NCBI GenBank assembly: GCA_964484255.1
Contig: CAZAEH010000009.1
Location: 1 to 51,927, forward strand
Source: UBA6215 sp964484255
Lineage (GTDB): Bacteria > Omnitrophota > Gorgyraeia > Pluralincolimonadales > Pluralincolimonadaceae
DNA: 51,927 bases
Direction: 5' to 3'
The notes below the pieces were generated by a model, which had not been told where the DNA came from, made no database searches, and was given only the letters and a program-made list of their open reading frames with translations. Every line of letters begins with the position of its first letter. Within the stretch, counting starts at the first letter, position 1. A program made the position numbers and the translations under genes. Positions 33,650-41,993 of the stretch are shown here, one piece after another.

Positions 33650-34228
33650 ATGGGAAAATCATTGAAAGGCACGCAGACCGAGAAGAACCTTCTGGCAGCT
33701 TTTGCAGGGGAATCACAGGCCAGGAACAGGTATACCTATTTTGCAAGCGCGGCGAAAAAAGAAGGATACGAGCAGATATCGGCTATCTTCCTGGAGACCG
33801 CAGAGAACGAGAAGGAGCATGCCAAGGTGTTCTTTAAGTATCTTGAGGGCGGTGACGTGGAGATAACCGCCGCTTATCCCGCGGGGATGATAAAGGACAC
33901 GAAGTCTAACCTTGAGCACGCGGCCGCAGGCGAGAACCTCGAATGGACCACGCTCTACGCGAATTTCGCAAAGACAGCCCAGGATGAGGGGTTCCCGGAA
34001 ATCGCGCGTTCTTTCGAGCAGATATCCAAGGTAGAAAAATTCCACGAGGCCAGGTACAGGAAGCTCGTAAGCAATATAGCCGCCGGCGAGGTATTCAGGA
34101 AGAAAGCCGCCGTAAAGTGGCATTGCAGGAACTGTGGTTACGTCTTCGAGGGTACAGAAGCCCCGAAAGAATGCCCGGCATGCAAACACCCGCAACCGTT
34201 CTATGAGGTACTCGCAGAGAATATCTGA
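33650..34228 (+). CDS. rbr: Rubrerythrin
   Basis: This 192-residue cytoplasmic peroxide-scavenging protein has an N-terminal four-helix di-iron domain with ESQARNRY (about 24-31) and ENEKEHAKVFF (about 52-62) as ligand motifs, and a second pair in DEGFPEIARSFEQI and EKFHEARY. A C-terminal rubredoxin domain carries CRNCG and CPACK (about 160-180) for one iron. It reduces H2O2 with electrons from rubredoxin or NADH. This is typical of anaerobes and agrees with the por operon. A strong AAAAGGAG site precedes the ATG. It is 15 nt upstream of the Mg2+ ATPase gene. Confidence 0.94.
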   Translation: MGKSLKGTQTEKNLLAAFAGESQARNRYTYFASAAKKEGYEQISAIFLETAENEKEHAKVFFKYLEGGDVEITAAYPAGMIKDTKSNLEHAAAGENLEWTTLYANFAKTAQDEGFPEIARSFEQISKVEKFHEARYRKLVSNIAAGEVFRKKAAVKWHCRNCGYVFEGTEAPKECPACKHPQPFYEVLAENI

Positions 34229-34243
34229 AACGCGGAAAGCAAA

Positions 34244-36694
34244 ATGGCATCTTCGGACCATTCGAAAGGCCTGACCGAGAAAGAAGCCCGCAGGCGGCTG
34301 GAAGAATACGGTTATAATGAGCCCGCTAAAAGGAAGAAGCGGGCCCTGCTTGTCCAGGTTCTCTCGAAATTCATAAATCCGCTCGTCATAGTCCTGGTGA
34401 TAATAGGCTCGTTCTCTCTGTATTTCGGCTCGAGGATGAGCGCCTTCCTTGTTTTCTTGATGGTGGTCTTGAGCGTTGTCCTGTCTTTTGTGCAGGAATT
34501 CCGGTCTGAGAAGGCGGCGGAAAAACTAAGCGAGATGGTCAGGACCACCGCTACGGTCTACCGCAACGGGAGGCCGAGGGAAGTAAATATCCGCGAGATA
34601 GTGCCCGGAGATACGGTAGACCTTTTCGCGGGAGACCTGATACCCGCCGACCTGCGCATCATCTCCTGCAAGGACCTTTTTGTCAACCAGGCGTCGCTTA
34701 CCGGCGAATCATTCCCTATAGAGAAGGCCGCCGGGAGCACGGCATATATGGGTTCGAGCGTGGTAAGCGGGACGGCTTTGGCTGTAGTTACCAAGACCGG
34801 GATCTCCACCCAGTTCGGAGAACTTTCACGCCGGCTTGCCAGGATGAGGGTCGAGACCGGTTTCGACAAAGGCGTGCATAGCTTCACCTGGCTTATGATA
34901 CGCGCCATGCTCTTCATGGTGGTCTTCATCTTCATGATAAACCTGCTCAGGGGCAGGGGGATCGTCCAGCCGCTGCTCTTTTCACTTGGTGTCGCGGTAG
35001 GCCTTACCCCTGAGATGCTTCCCATGCTTATTACCATAAACCTTTCCAAGGGCGCCATCGCGATGTCAAAGAAGGAAGTCATCGTAAAGAGGCTCAATTC
35101 CATACAGAACTTCGGCGCCATGGACGTGATATGCACCGACAAGACCGGTACGCTTACCATGGACCAGATCATCCTCGAGAAGCATTGCGACGTGGTCAGG
35201 AAAGAAGACGAGGATATCCTTCAATACGCATACATCAACAGCTACTACCAGACCGGCCTGAAGAACCTCCTTGATAAGGCGATACTCAAACACGAAAAGA
35301 TAGCGGTAAAGAAGTTCAAGAAAGTAGATGAGATGCCGTTCGATTTTTCAAGGAAGATCATGTCGGTTGTCGTCGGGACCGAGAAGAAGCATACCCTTAT
35401 ATCTAAAGGCGCGCCTGAAGAGATATTCAAACGCTGTACCCATTATGAGCTCGACGGCGAGACCTTTGAGATGGAGCAATGGCTCCTTGCCGACCTGCGC
35501 GAAGAATACGACAGGTTGAGCGCGGACGGTTTCAGGGTGCTTGCGATAGCCTACAGGGACAGCGATGCCAGGAAAGAGACGTATTCGAAAGATGACGAGC
35601 AGGGGCTGGTGCTCAAGGGTTACGTTGCTTTCCTCGATCCTCCAAAGGCCGATGCGAAGGAAGCGATAAAGGCGCTGACGAAGCTCGGTATCCAGTTCAA
35701 GGTGCTTACGGGCGACAATGAGCTCGTCACCAAGAAGATATGCAGTGAGGTCGGGCTCGAAATAACGGGCCTTATCCTCGGCGGGCAGGTGGAAAAGATG
35801 ACGGATGCCGAATTGCAGGAGGCCGTGAAGACCGCCAATGTCTTTGCCCGGATGTCGCCCTTGCAGAAGGAGAGCGTAATACGGGCCCTCCACAGGAACA
35901 ACCATATAGTGGGATATCTCGGGGACGGCATAAACGACGCCCCGGCCTTGAAGGCTTCGGATGTGGGCATATCCGTCGACAATGCCGTGGATATCGCAAA
36001 GGAATCCGCGGACATGATATTGTTGAGGAAGAGCCTGCTTGTCCTGGAGGACGGGGTCATAGAAGGCAGGAAGACCTTCGGCAATATCGTCAAATACATA
36101 AAGATGGGCTCGAGTTCGAACTTCGGCAATATGTTCAGCATGACGGGAGGGAGCCTGTTCCTGCCGTTCCTGCCTATGCTGCCCATACAGATACTTCTGA
36201 ACAATTTCCTTTACGACCTGTCCCAGGTGGCTATACCCACCGACGAGGTGGATAAGGAATACCTCGAGAAACCGAGGCCCTGGAATATAAAATACATAAG
36301 GAATTTTATGGTAATGATCGGGCCGATAAGTTCTATATTCGATTTCCTTACCTACGGGGTGATGTTATTCGTTTTTAATGCGTGGAAGAACCCGGCCCTG
36401 TTCCATACAGGCTGGTTCATAGAGTCGCTTTGCACGCAGACGCTCGTAGTGCACGTGATACGCACGGGAAAGGTCCCGTTCCTGGAAAGCCGGCCGAGCA
36501 GGTCTCTGGTCTTGACATCCCTGTGCATAGCCGCCGCCGGGATAGCCATAGTCCTGTCGCCGATAGGCAGCCATTTCGGGTTTACGCCCCCTCCCGTCAT
36601 GTATTACGCGGTACTGGCTGCGATAATAACGTGCTACCTGGTTACCGTACAGTTCGCGAAGACACTTTTCGTGAGAAGGTTCGGGTACGAATAA
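34244..36694 (+). CDS. mgtA: Mg2+-transporting P-type ATPase (MgtA/MgtB-like)
   Basis: This 816-residue P-type ATPase has an N-terminal cytoplasmic segment, the actuator motif LTGESFPIEKAAG (near residues 150-165), the phosphorylation motif CTDKTGTLTMD (about 295-305), the nucleotide domain (SKGAPEEIF) and the hinge GDGINDAPALKASDVGISV. The membrane motif VGLTPEMLPM is diagnostic of the MgtA group. Length is about 80 residues below the enteric enzymes, mostly at the N-terminus. It imports Mg2+ at the expense of ATP. Its 3' end stands 3 nt from the end of a convergent gene. Confidence 0.9.
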   Translation: MASSDHSKGLTEKEARRRLEEYGYNEPAKRKKRALLVQVLSKFINPLVIVLVIIGSFSLYFGSRMSAFLVFLMVVLSVVLSFVQEFRSEKAAEKLSEMVRTTATVYRNGRPREVNIREIVPGDTVDLFAGDLIPADLRIISCKDLFVNQASLTGESFPIEKAAGSTAYMGSSVVSGTALAVVTKTGISTQFGELSRRLARMRVETGFDKGVHSFTWLMIRAMLFMVVFIFMINLLRGRGIVQPLLFSLGVAVGLTPEMLPMLITINLSKGAIAMSKKEVIVKRLNSIQNFGAMDVICTDKTGTLTMDQIILEKHCDVVRKEDEDILQYAYINSYYQTGLKNLLDKAILKHEKIAVKKFKKVDEMPFDFSRKIMSVVVGTEKKHTLISKGAPEEIFKRCTHYELDGETFEMEQWLLADLREEYDRLSADGFRVLAIAYRDSDARKETYSKDDEQGLVLKGYVAFLDPPKADAKEAIKALTKLGIQFKVLTGDNELVTKKICSEVGLEITGLILGGQVEKMTDAELQEAVKTANVFARMSPLQKESVIRALHRNNHIVGYLGDGINDAPALKASDVGISVDNAVDIAKESADMILLRKSLLVLEDGVIEGRKTFGNIVKYIKMGSSSNFGNMFSMTGGSLFLPFLPMLPIQILLNNFLYDLSQVAIPTDEVDKEYLEKPRPWNIKYIRNFMVMIGPISSIFDFLTYGVMLFVFNAWKNPALFHTGWFIESLCTQTLVVHVIRTGKVPFLESRPSRSLVLTSLCIAAAGIAIVLSPIGSHFGFTPPPVMYYAVLAAIITCYLVTVQFAKTLFVRRFGYE

Positions 36695-36697
36695 GCA

Positions 36698-37468
36698 TCA
36701 AAACTTATAGCAGCTCTTCAACTGGAAGAACTGGCCCTTTGGGGTATTCTGCGTATACGCATCATACAGATAAGTGAACGAAAAGCTCATGCCCCGGAAC
36801 CTGGTATAAATATCGCCTCCGACCGAAAGGGTCCTGCGCTCGCTGCCCGCTACCTTTGTCCCGTCACGCCTCTGGTCCCGGCTCATCATCCAGTTTATCG
36901 ACGGGCCCATCCTAACCTTTTTTGTCACGGCGTAACCCAGCAAATACTGCAGGTGAAGTTCGTCTCCGGGGGAGACGTCCTTGTCGTTCTCGAGCCTGAA
37001 GTAGTATTTTACGGCTGCGTCCATGCTTAGGCCGCCTGTCGTCTTGCTGAAGAAAATGACAGGCCTTATGTCTACCTGGTGGGTCCCGTAGTTGGTGCTT
37101 TTGTCGGAAGCGTATTCGCCTGTAGGCACTTTTACGAAAAGCATAGGCAGGATGTCCACTTCCTTTACGGGCAGGAAATATCCGGCGCCTGCGGTCGCGT
37201 CCCCGAGCCCCCAGGAACTTTTACCGGACGGTTTCGGTTCAAGGCCGCCCGCCGGAAGAAGCGCCGTTACCACAAAGTCAGGCGAGTAATAACAAAAACG
37301 CAGCAGTTCCTCGGCCTTGAGGACCTTATTTGATGTGTAGAGGGAGGAGTAAGTCAGGAAATACAGCCCCTTCGGCGCCCGCGCGCCGTCATAGAAGTTT
37401 ACGGCGAATGATATATCTGGTATCATAATAAGGGCAGGGATGAGGAGAAATGCCGCCAAAATACGCAT
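36698..37468 (-). CDS. Outer-membrane beta-barrel protein under BirA-type operator
   Basis: On the minus strand this encodes 256 residues: a signal peptide ending near SFA-VNF (about 20), then alternating beta strands ending in Phe (FFQLKSCYKF), typical of an outer-membrane beta barrel. The pattern resembles the phenol MetA-type (PF13557) family, whose members are often just called transporters. The ATG at 37468 was chosen for the AGGAGG 6 nt upstream; longer reads run into the divergent gene. Its promoter carries a perfect BirA-type palindrome in the same position as that of bioY, so I infer a role in biotin (or precursor) passage across the outer membrane. Confidence 0.75.
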   Translation of the reverse strand: MRILAAFLLIPALIMIPDISFAVNFYDGARAPKGLYFLTYSSLYTSNKVLKAEELLRFCYYSPDFVVTALLPAGGLEPKPSGKSSWGLGDATAGAGYFLPVKEVDILPMLFVKVPTGEYASDKSTNYGTHQVDIRPVIFFSKTTGGLSMDAAVKYYFRLENDKDVSPGDELHLQYLLGYAVTKKVRMGPSINWMMSRDQRRDGTKVAGSERRTLSVGGDIYTRFRGMSFSFTYLYDAYTQNTPKGQFFQLKSCYKF

Positions 37469-37499
37469 TGTAAACCTCCTTTTTATCTTTGGTTTACAA
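37468..37499. promoter_or_regulatory. Perfect BirA-type biotin operator
   Basis: TTGTAAACC (37468-37476), 14 nt, GGTTTACAA (37491-37499) is an exact match to the BirA operator consensus. On the minus strand the left half follows the -10 TATAAT with one shared base, the centre holds the AGGAGG site and the right half runs into the start codon. Confidence 0.85.
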
Positions 37500-37526
37500 T
37501 TATACATCAATGGAGGTATAATGCAA
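37499..37526 (-). promoter_or_regulatory. Promoter of the beta-barrel gene
   Basis: On the minus strand TTGCAT (37526-37521), a 16-nt spacer and TATAAT (37504-37499) form the promoter. The -35 covers the hemW start codon. Bound BirA would occupy the transcription start. Confidence 0.65.
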
Positions 37527-38663
37527 GGAATAAAAGGGAAACATCCCTCGCTGTATATCCACATACCTTTTTGCGCCAGGAAATGCGCCTATTGTGATTT
37601 TTACAGCGTGGTCTATGACAAGAGCCTCGCCGGGGCATATGTAGAGGTGATATGCGGGCAGATAGGCCATATAGACGGGCCGGTATCTACGATATTCATC
37701 GGAGGGGGGACCCCCACGGTTCTGGAGATGCCGGTTTTAGGGAAATTGCTCGGCAGCCTTAAAAAACTTTCACGGGGGTGCCGGGAATTTACCGTTGAGG
37801 CAAATCCGGAAAGCCTTACGCCGGATAAGACAGGCCTTATGCTTGATATGGGTGTCAACAGGCTGAGTATAGGCGTTCAGTCGTTCAATGATATCAAGCT
37901 TAAGAGACTGGGCAGGCTGCATAACGCGAAGAAGGCCCGCGATTCGGTCATAGCTGCCGGAAAAAGGGGGTTCAAGAACATCAGCGCCGACCTGATATTC
38001 GGGGCGCCGGAAGAAACACTTGATTCTTGCGCGCGGGAACTGAAGGAGGCGGTCAGTCTTCCGGTAAAACATCTGTCGTGCTATTGCTTGAGTTATGAAA
38101 GGGGCACGCCCCTTTTTGACGAGAGAAAGAAAGGTATCGTGGTCCCGGTCGATGAGGAATGCGCCGCTAAAATGTACGCTTATGCCATGTCGTACCTTCC
38201 GAAGAACGGTTTTGCGCATTATGAGGTATCGAATTTCGCGGCCAAGGGTTACAGGTGTGTGCATAATATCAATTACTGGGATAACAATGAATATATAGGT
38301 ATAGGGCCCTCGGCAGCGTCCTGTATAGACGGGGTAAGGAAACGCTGCATCCCGGACGTCGAAGAATATATGAAAAGGGTCTCATCGGGAGGGACTGTGT
38401 TCGTTTCCCCCGAGAAGCTGGCCGGGGAACGCAAGGCAAAGGAGACCGCTGCGCTCAAGATCAGGACCGCAGACGGGATAGGGTTCGCCTGGTTCAAGAA
38501 GAAGACGGGATATGACCTGGTCAAGCTCGAGGCCGGCGTTATTAACGGGCTGGAAAAGGCAGGGCTCATAAAAACCGTAAGGTCGGGCGGGCTCAAGACA
38601 GGCATACGGCTTACTAAGGCCGGTTTCATGCACTGCGACACTGTGTCAAGCGAGTTGCTTTAA
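37521..38663 (+). CDS. hemW: HemW-like radical SAM protein
   Basis: This 380-residue protein of the HemW/coproporphyrinogen dehydrogenase-like family has the radical-SAM cluster motif CARKCAYCDF (about 18-27), then FIGGGTPTVLE and RLSIGVQSFND. It also has NINYWDNNEYIGIGPSAAS, which is the HemW-type signature, and a C-terminal winged-helix-like region. HemW is a heme chaperone; it lacks the residues for oxygen-independent coproporphyrinogen oxidation. The start ATG at 37521 has GGAGG at 37512-37516. It is divergent from the beta-barrel gene and its start codon lies in that gene's -35 box. Confidence 0.88.
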   Translation: MQGIKGKHPSLYIHIPFCARKCAYCDFYSVVYDKSLAGAYVEVICGQIGHIDGPVSTIFIGGGTPTVLEMPVLGKLLGSLKKLSRGCREFTVEANPESLTPDKTGLMLDMGVNRLSIGVQSFNDIKLKRLGRLHNAKKARDSVIAAGKRGFKNISADLIFGAPEETLDSCARELKEAVSLPVKHLSCYCLSYERGTPLFDERKKGIVVPVDEECAAKMYAYAMSYLPKNGFAHYEVSNFAAKGYRCVHNINYWDNNEYIGIGPSAASCIDGVRKRCIPDVEEYMKRVSSGGTVFVSPEKLAGERKAKETAALKIRTADGIGFAWFKKKTGYDLVKLEAGVINGLEKAGLIKTVRSGGLKTGIRLTKAGFMHCDTVSSELL

Positions 38664-38682
38664 CCGCAAGATATGGTATAAT
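38655..38682 (+). promoter_or_regulatory. Promoter of bioY
   Basis: TTGCTT (38655-38660), a 16-nt spacer and TATAAT (38677-38682) form the promoter, with the -35 in the last codons of hemW. Box sequences and spacer match the promoter of the divergent beta-barrel gene almost exactly. Confidence 0.7.
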
Positions 38683-38713
38683 TGTAAACAACCAAAATAG
38701 CGGAGGTATACAT
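38682..38713 (+). promoter_or_regulatory. BirA-type biotin operator in front of bioY
   Basis: TTGTAAACA (38682-38690), 14 nt, GGTATACAT (38705-38713) matches the BirA consensus at 8 and 7 of 9 positions. The left half abuts the -10, the ribosome site GGAGG merges with the right half and the ATG overlaps it. Confidence 0.75.
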
Positions 38714-39299
38714 GCAGGCTATAGTGTTCAGTTGGAGATCTCATCTCGCGTTGGAGAAGAAACTGGCGCTTTCCCTTGCGATGGCGTTTATCATAGCGCT
38801 TCTCGCGCAGGTAAGGATACCCCTTCCGTGGACGCCTGTCCCGATAACCGGCTCTACTTTCGGTGTCATCTTCGCCGGTATCATATTGGGAAATATCTGG
38901 GGCGGGGTTAGCATACTCATGTATCTCGCGCTTGGCGCGGCGGGCCTGCCGGTATTTACCGGGTTCAACAGCGGCACGGGGGTATTTTTCGGGCCGACGT
39001 CGGGGTACCTTTTCGGTTATGTCCTCTCGGCTTTTATAATCGGGTACATCGTCGATTACCACGCTAAGGCGAGGAAGTTCCTTCCTATGCTGAACATAAT
39101 GCTTTTCTGCAGCGCCTTGATACTTTTGATGGGTTCGATATACCTGGGCATATGGGCCGCAGCGGTTACCGGAAGGCCTATAAGCATATCGGAAGCTTTA
39201 TGGATGGGAGCAGTGCCTTTTGTGCCAGGGGATGTCATAAAGTCATTCATAGCGGCAGGGATAGCAGGGCTAATATTGCCCAGGGAGTCATGCAGGTAA
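38712..39299 (+). CDS. bioY: BioY biotin transporter
   Basis: This 195-residue membrane protein is the substrate-binding (S) component of a biotin ECF transporter. It has about six helices and the BioY signature region PLPWTPVPITGSTFGV (about residues 39-54) followed by ALGAAGLPVFTGF and GPTSGYLFGYV. BioY can work alone at low rate or with an ECF ATPase module, which is not seen in this window. The BirA-type operator directly upstream supports biotin repression. It begins 48 nt after hemW and ends 3 nt before a purine permease gene. Confidence 0.93.
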   Translation: MQAIVFSWRSHLALEKKLALSLAMAFIIALLAQVRIPLPWTPVPITGSTFGVIFAGIILGNIWGGVSILMYLALGAAGLPVFTGFNSGTGVFFGPTSGYLFGYVLSAFIIGYIVDYHAKARKFLPMLNIMLFCSALILLMGSIYLGIWAAAVTGRPISISEALWMGAVPFVPGDVIKSFIAAGIAGLILPRESCR

Positions 39300-39302
39300 T
39301 CA

Positions 39303-40655
39303 ATGCAAAAAAAGACCTTGCTTAAAGTGCTTGGCGATTTCTTTAAGTTCAGGGAGAACGGGACGGATATAAGGACCGAGGCCATCGCCGGGATGACTAC
39401 ATTCATGACGATGGCCTATATTATTTTCGTCAATCCTGCCATGATATCGCAGACCGGAATGGATTTTGGCGCAGCGATGATGGCCACCTGCGCTGCGGCC
39501 GCTTTTTCCACAATGCTCATGGGCCTCTATGCTAATTACCCGATAGCCCTTGCGCCCGGCATGGGAGAGAACGCTTTCTTTACTTATACCGTATGCATAA
39601 CGATGGGGATACCGTGGCAGACGGCACTCGGCTGCGTCTTTATAACGGGCGTGGCGTTCATAGTACTGACCGTAACGAATATCAGGCAGATGCTGATAGA
39701 AGCGATACCTTCATCCATAAGGTTTTCTATTGCCTGCGGCATAGGGCTTCTCATAGCTTTTGTGGGGCTCAAGGACGCGGGAATAATAGTCGCCCAGCCG
39801 TCCACGTTCGTGGCTCTCGGCAGCCTCGTGAATAAACCGACGTTCCTCGCAGTCTTCGGACTGGTCTTTACAAGCGTGCTTCTGGTAAAGAACGTGAAGG
39901 GTGCCATGTTATGGGGCATACTGGTAACGGCGATCGCAGGGATCCCGCTCGGTATAGTAAAATACCAGGGATTTGTTTCAGCGCCGCCGTCGATGGCTCC
40001 GACATTTATGCAGATGGACATAGCGGGAGCGATGAAGATGGGCCTGCTTACCGTTATGTTCATATTCCTGTTCATGGATGTCTTCGATACGGTCGGTACG
40101 CTTGCCGGTGTAGCCGAGCTGGGCGGTTTTATGAAGAACGGCAAGATGCCCCGCGCAGGAAAGGCGATGCTCTCCGATGCCGCAGGCACCTGCGTTGGCG
40201 CTATGTGCGGCACTCCCACGGTCACCAGCTATATCGAAAGCGCATCGGGGATAAGCAGCGGGGGCAGGACGGGGTTTGCCAGCGTAGTGACCGCCTTTTT
40301 GTTCGGCGCTGCCATGTTCTTCTTCCCGCTGGTAAAGATGGTAGGGGGAGGCATAGAAGCCTCGCCCGGCGTCTTCCTGTATCCGGTCACGGCCCCGGCC
40401 CTTATCATAGTAGGATGCATGATGATGCAGTCCATCACGAAGATAGACTGGAAAGATTACACGGAAGCGATACCTTCATTCCTGGTAGTTATAATGATGC
40501 CTCTTACCTTCAGCATAGCTTCAGGAGTTGCCATCGGGTTTATAAGCTATGCCTCCATAAAACTTCTTACCGGCAAGGGCAGGGAAGTCTCATGGCTCGT
40601 ATACCTGCTTGCCGCGCTTTTCATCCTCAGGTTCGTTTACCTGCAAGCTAAATAA
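39303..40655 (+). CDS. NCS2-type purine permease (AzgA-like)
   Basis: This 450-residue transporter has about 13 hydrophobic segments. Its opening EAIAGMTTFMTMAYIIFVNPAM and the motifs APGMGENAFFTYT and MDVFDTVGTLAGV identify the AzgA-like guanine/hypoxanthine branch of the NCS2 family. The sequence GTPTVTSYIESASGISSGGRTG is also typical. It imports purine bases with protons. It follows bioY after 3 nt, so it would be controlled with biotin uptake, an unusual pairing. No specific substrate can be fixed. Confidence 0.88.
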   Translation: MQKKTLLKVLGDFFKFRENGTDIRTEAIAGMTTFMTMAYIIFVNPAMISQTGMDFGAAMMATCAAAAFSTMLMGLYANYPIALAPGMGENAFFTYTVCITMGIPWQTALGCVFITGVAFIVLTVTNIRQMLIEAIPSSIRFSIACGIGLLIAFVGLKDAGIIVAQPSTFVALGSLVNKPTFLAVFGLVFTSVLLVKNVKGAMLWGILVTAIAGIPLGIVKYQGFVSAPPSMAPTFMQMDIAGAMKMGLLTVMFIFLFMDVFDTVGTLAGVAELGGFMKNGKMPRAGKAMLSDAAGTCVGAMCGTPTVTSYIESASGISSGGRTGFASVVTAFLFGAAMFFFPLVKMVGGGIEASPGVFLYPVTAPALIIVGCMMMQSITKIDWKDYTEAIPSFLVVIMMPLTFSIASGVAIGFISYASIKLLTGKGREVSWLVYLLAALFILRFVYLQAK

Positions 40656-40694
40656 GGAGGGAATACCTTTAAGCGCCGCTTGGGCAGATTTTTG

Positions 40695-40727
40695 TTGACA
40701 AGTTATTGTGTTTATGATAAGTATAAT
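40695..40727 (+). promoter_or_regulatory. Candidate promoter for the MerR-like gene
   Basis: TTGACA (40695-40700) and TATAAT (40722-40727) are both consensus but 21 nt apart. Spacings that long often need a MerR-type activator that untwists DNA, and the next gene encodes a MerR-like protein. Confidence 0.5.
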
Positions 40728-40756
40728 ACAAATTATATAAATGAAAAAAATAGTAG

Positions 40757-40774
40757 TTATTGTAAATACAATAA
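40757..40774. promoter_or_regulatory. 18-bp palindrome upstream of the MerR-like gene
   Basis: TTATTGT, AAAT, ACAATAA is a 7-bp perfect dyad. A related TTATTGT sits at 40703-40709 inside the promoter region. It may be an operator, perhaps for the adjacent MerR-like protein. Confidence 0.4.
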
Positions 40775-40808
40775 GTCCAGATCGACGGAGGCCTGGAGTG
40801 CTTAGAAC

Positions 40809-41075
40809 ATGAAGTCGAAGCTCATAGCCGCCAAAGAACTTATCCAGAAATACAACCTTACCTACCAGACTGTCAACCATTACACCAATTTGGGCCTTTT
40901 TGATGTCGTCACGAAGAGGGGGAACGTCAGGCTCTATGACGAAGCCGTCATAGCCGGGCGTATGTCAAAGATAACCCAATACATCAATGCCGGCCTGCCG
41001 CTGCGCCTGATCAGGAAAGCGCTCAACGATGAACTCGCGGTCAAGATACCCGGTAACGGCGGGGGGGCTGCATGA
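40809..41075 (+). CDS. Short MerR-like DNA-binding protein
   Basis: This 88-residue protein has only the MerR winged helix: LIQKYNLTYQTVNHYTNLGLFDVV (about residues 12-35, in two adjacent pieces), then RLYDEAVIAGRMSKITQYINAGLPLRLIRKAL. Ordinary MerR proteins add a coiled coil and effector domain (about 120-150 residues), missing here. Short forms of this kind are found before ExeA-type ATPases in secretion clusters. The stop overlaps the start of the ATPase gene (ATGA), so it probably controls that operon. Confidence 0.75.
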   Translation: MKSKLIAAKELIQKYNLTYQTVNHYTNLGLFDVVTKRGNVRLYDEAVIAGRMSKITQYINAGLPLRLIRKALNDELAVKIPGNGGGAA

Positions 41076-41791
41076 GTTACTATAAACTCCTCGGAATGAG
41101 AAAAGAGCCGTTCTCTACCAGCCCGGACCCGGAGTTCTTTTACCTCTCTGCCGAACATAAAGCCGCGTTTTACCGCTTGAGGATAGCTATTGAGCTAAGG
41201 CGCGGGCTTAACCTGGTCCTCGCGGACGTTGGCGCCGGAAAGACAACCCTTAGCCGCAAGCTTTTCCAGGTACTCGGTCAGGAGCCGGACGTCATAACGG
41301 CGATGGTACTTAATCCCATCTATGATTCACAGGAGCATTTTCTTCAGGATTTGTCGGAGCGCTTCCATATTAAGTTGCACTCGGGGAATGGATGCGCTCC
41401 GACTTCCCTTGATTATATGAAGGCAATAGAGAGGTTCCTTTTTCAGAAGGGGGTAGAAGAGGGCAGGACGATCGTCCTGCTGATAGACGAGGCGCAGAAA
41501 CTGTCGGACGGCTGCCTCGAGATACTGCGTTCACTCCTGAATTACGAGACGAACGAATACAAGATCCTGCAGTTGGTCCTGATGGGCCAGATGGAATTCC
41601 TGCCCAGGATGATAGGGATAAAGAACCTATGGGACAGGATAGCGGTCAATTATGTGATAAACCCGCTTGATGAAGCAGATGTAAAGGAGTTGATAAATTT
41701 CAGGCTTGAAATGGCCGGTTACGCGGGTAACCGCGAGTTATTCACGGAACAGGCGGTCAGCGCGATATTCAGGTATTCGCGACGACCATAG
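41072..41791 (+). CDS. ExeA-like AAA ATPase, truncated at the C-terminus
   Basis: This 239-residue protein of the ExeA/GspA family helps assemble the type II secretin. The N-terminus MSYYKLLGMRKEPFSTSPDPEFF is split here only for reading; Walker A GAGKTT (about 54-59), Walker B VLLIDEAQ (about 134-141) and the sensor LVLMGQMEF are intact. Homologues continue after RYSRGYPR for about 30-60 residues. Here the frame reads RYSRRP and stops, and the DNA after 41781 encodes part of an unrelated protein. The break lies near 41775-41785. Either a genomic deletion or an assembly join can explain it. Confidence 0.75.
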   Translation: MSYYKLLGMRKEPFSTSPDPEFFYLSAEHKAAFYRLRIAIELRRGLNLVLADVGAGKTTLSRKLFQVLGQEPDVITAMVLNPIYDSQEHFLQDLSERFHIKLHSGNGCAPTSLDYMKAIERFLFQKGVEEGRTIVLLIDEAQKLSDGCLEILRSLLNYETNEYKILQLVLMGQMEFLPRMIGIKNLWDRIAVNYVINPLDEADVKELINFRLEMAGYAGNRELFTEQAVSAIFRYSRRP

Positions 41792-41979
41792 TGTGCGACG
41801 GCCCCATGGAGATAGATTACGGCAAGAACTATGCGGTCTTTAACACGAATGTCAAGGTCGACGACGAGCGCGGCCAGATATTCTGCGATACCGCGACGGC
41901 ATATTATGACCCGGAATCCAGGAAGGTATCGAGGATAGTGGCTAAAGGCCACGTGAAGATAATAAGAGGCGGCAACTAA
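41791..41979 (+). pseudogene. LptA/OstA-like fragment lacking its N-terminal part
   Basis: This is an open frame of 62 codons whose product MEIDYGKNYAVFNTNVKV, GQIFCDTATAYYD and RIVAKGHVKIIRGGN has the strand pattern of the LptA/LptC/OstA beta-jellyroll family for lipopolysaccharide transport. It has no start with a ribosome site and no signal peptide, and the same frame is open upstream into the truncated ExeA gene (FATTIV). It is therefore the remnant of a larger gene joined to the ExeA gene near 41780. The nominal start is a GTG at 41791. Confidence 0.6.
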
Positions 41980-41993
41980 AAGACGGCATAAAC

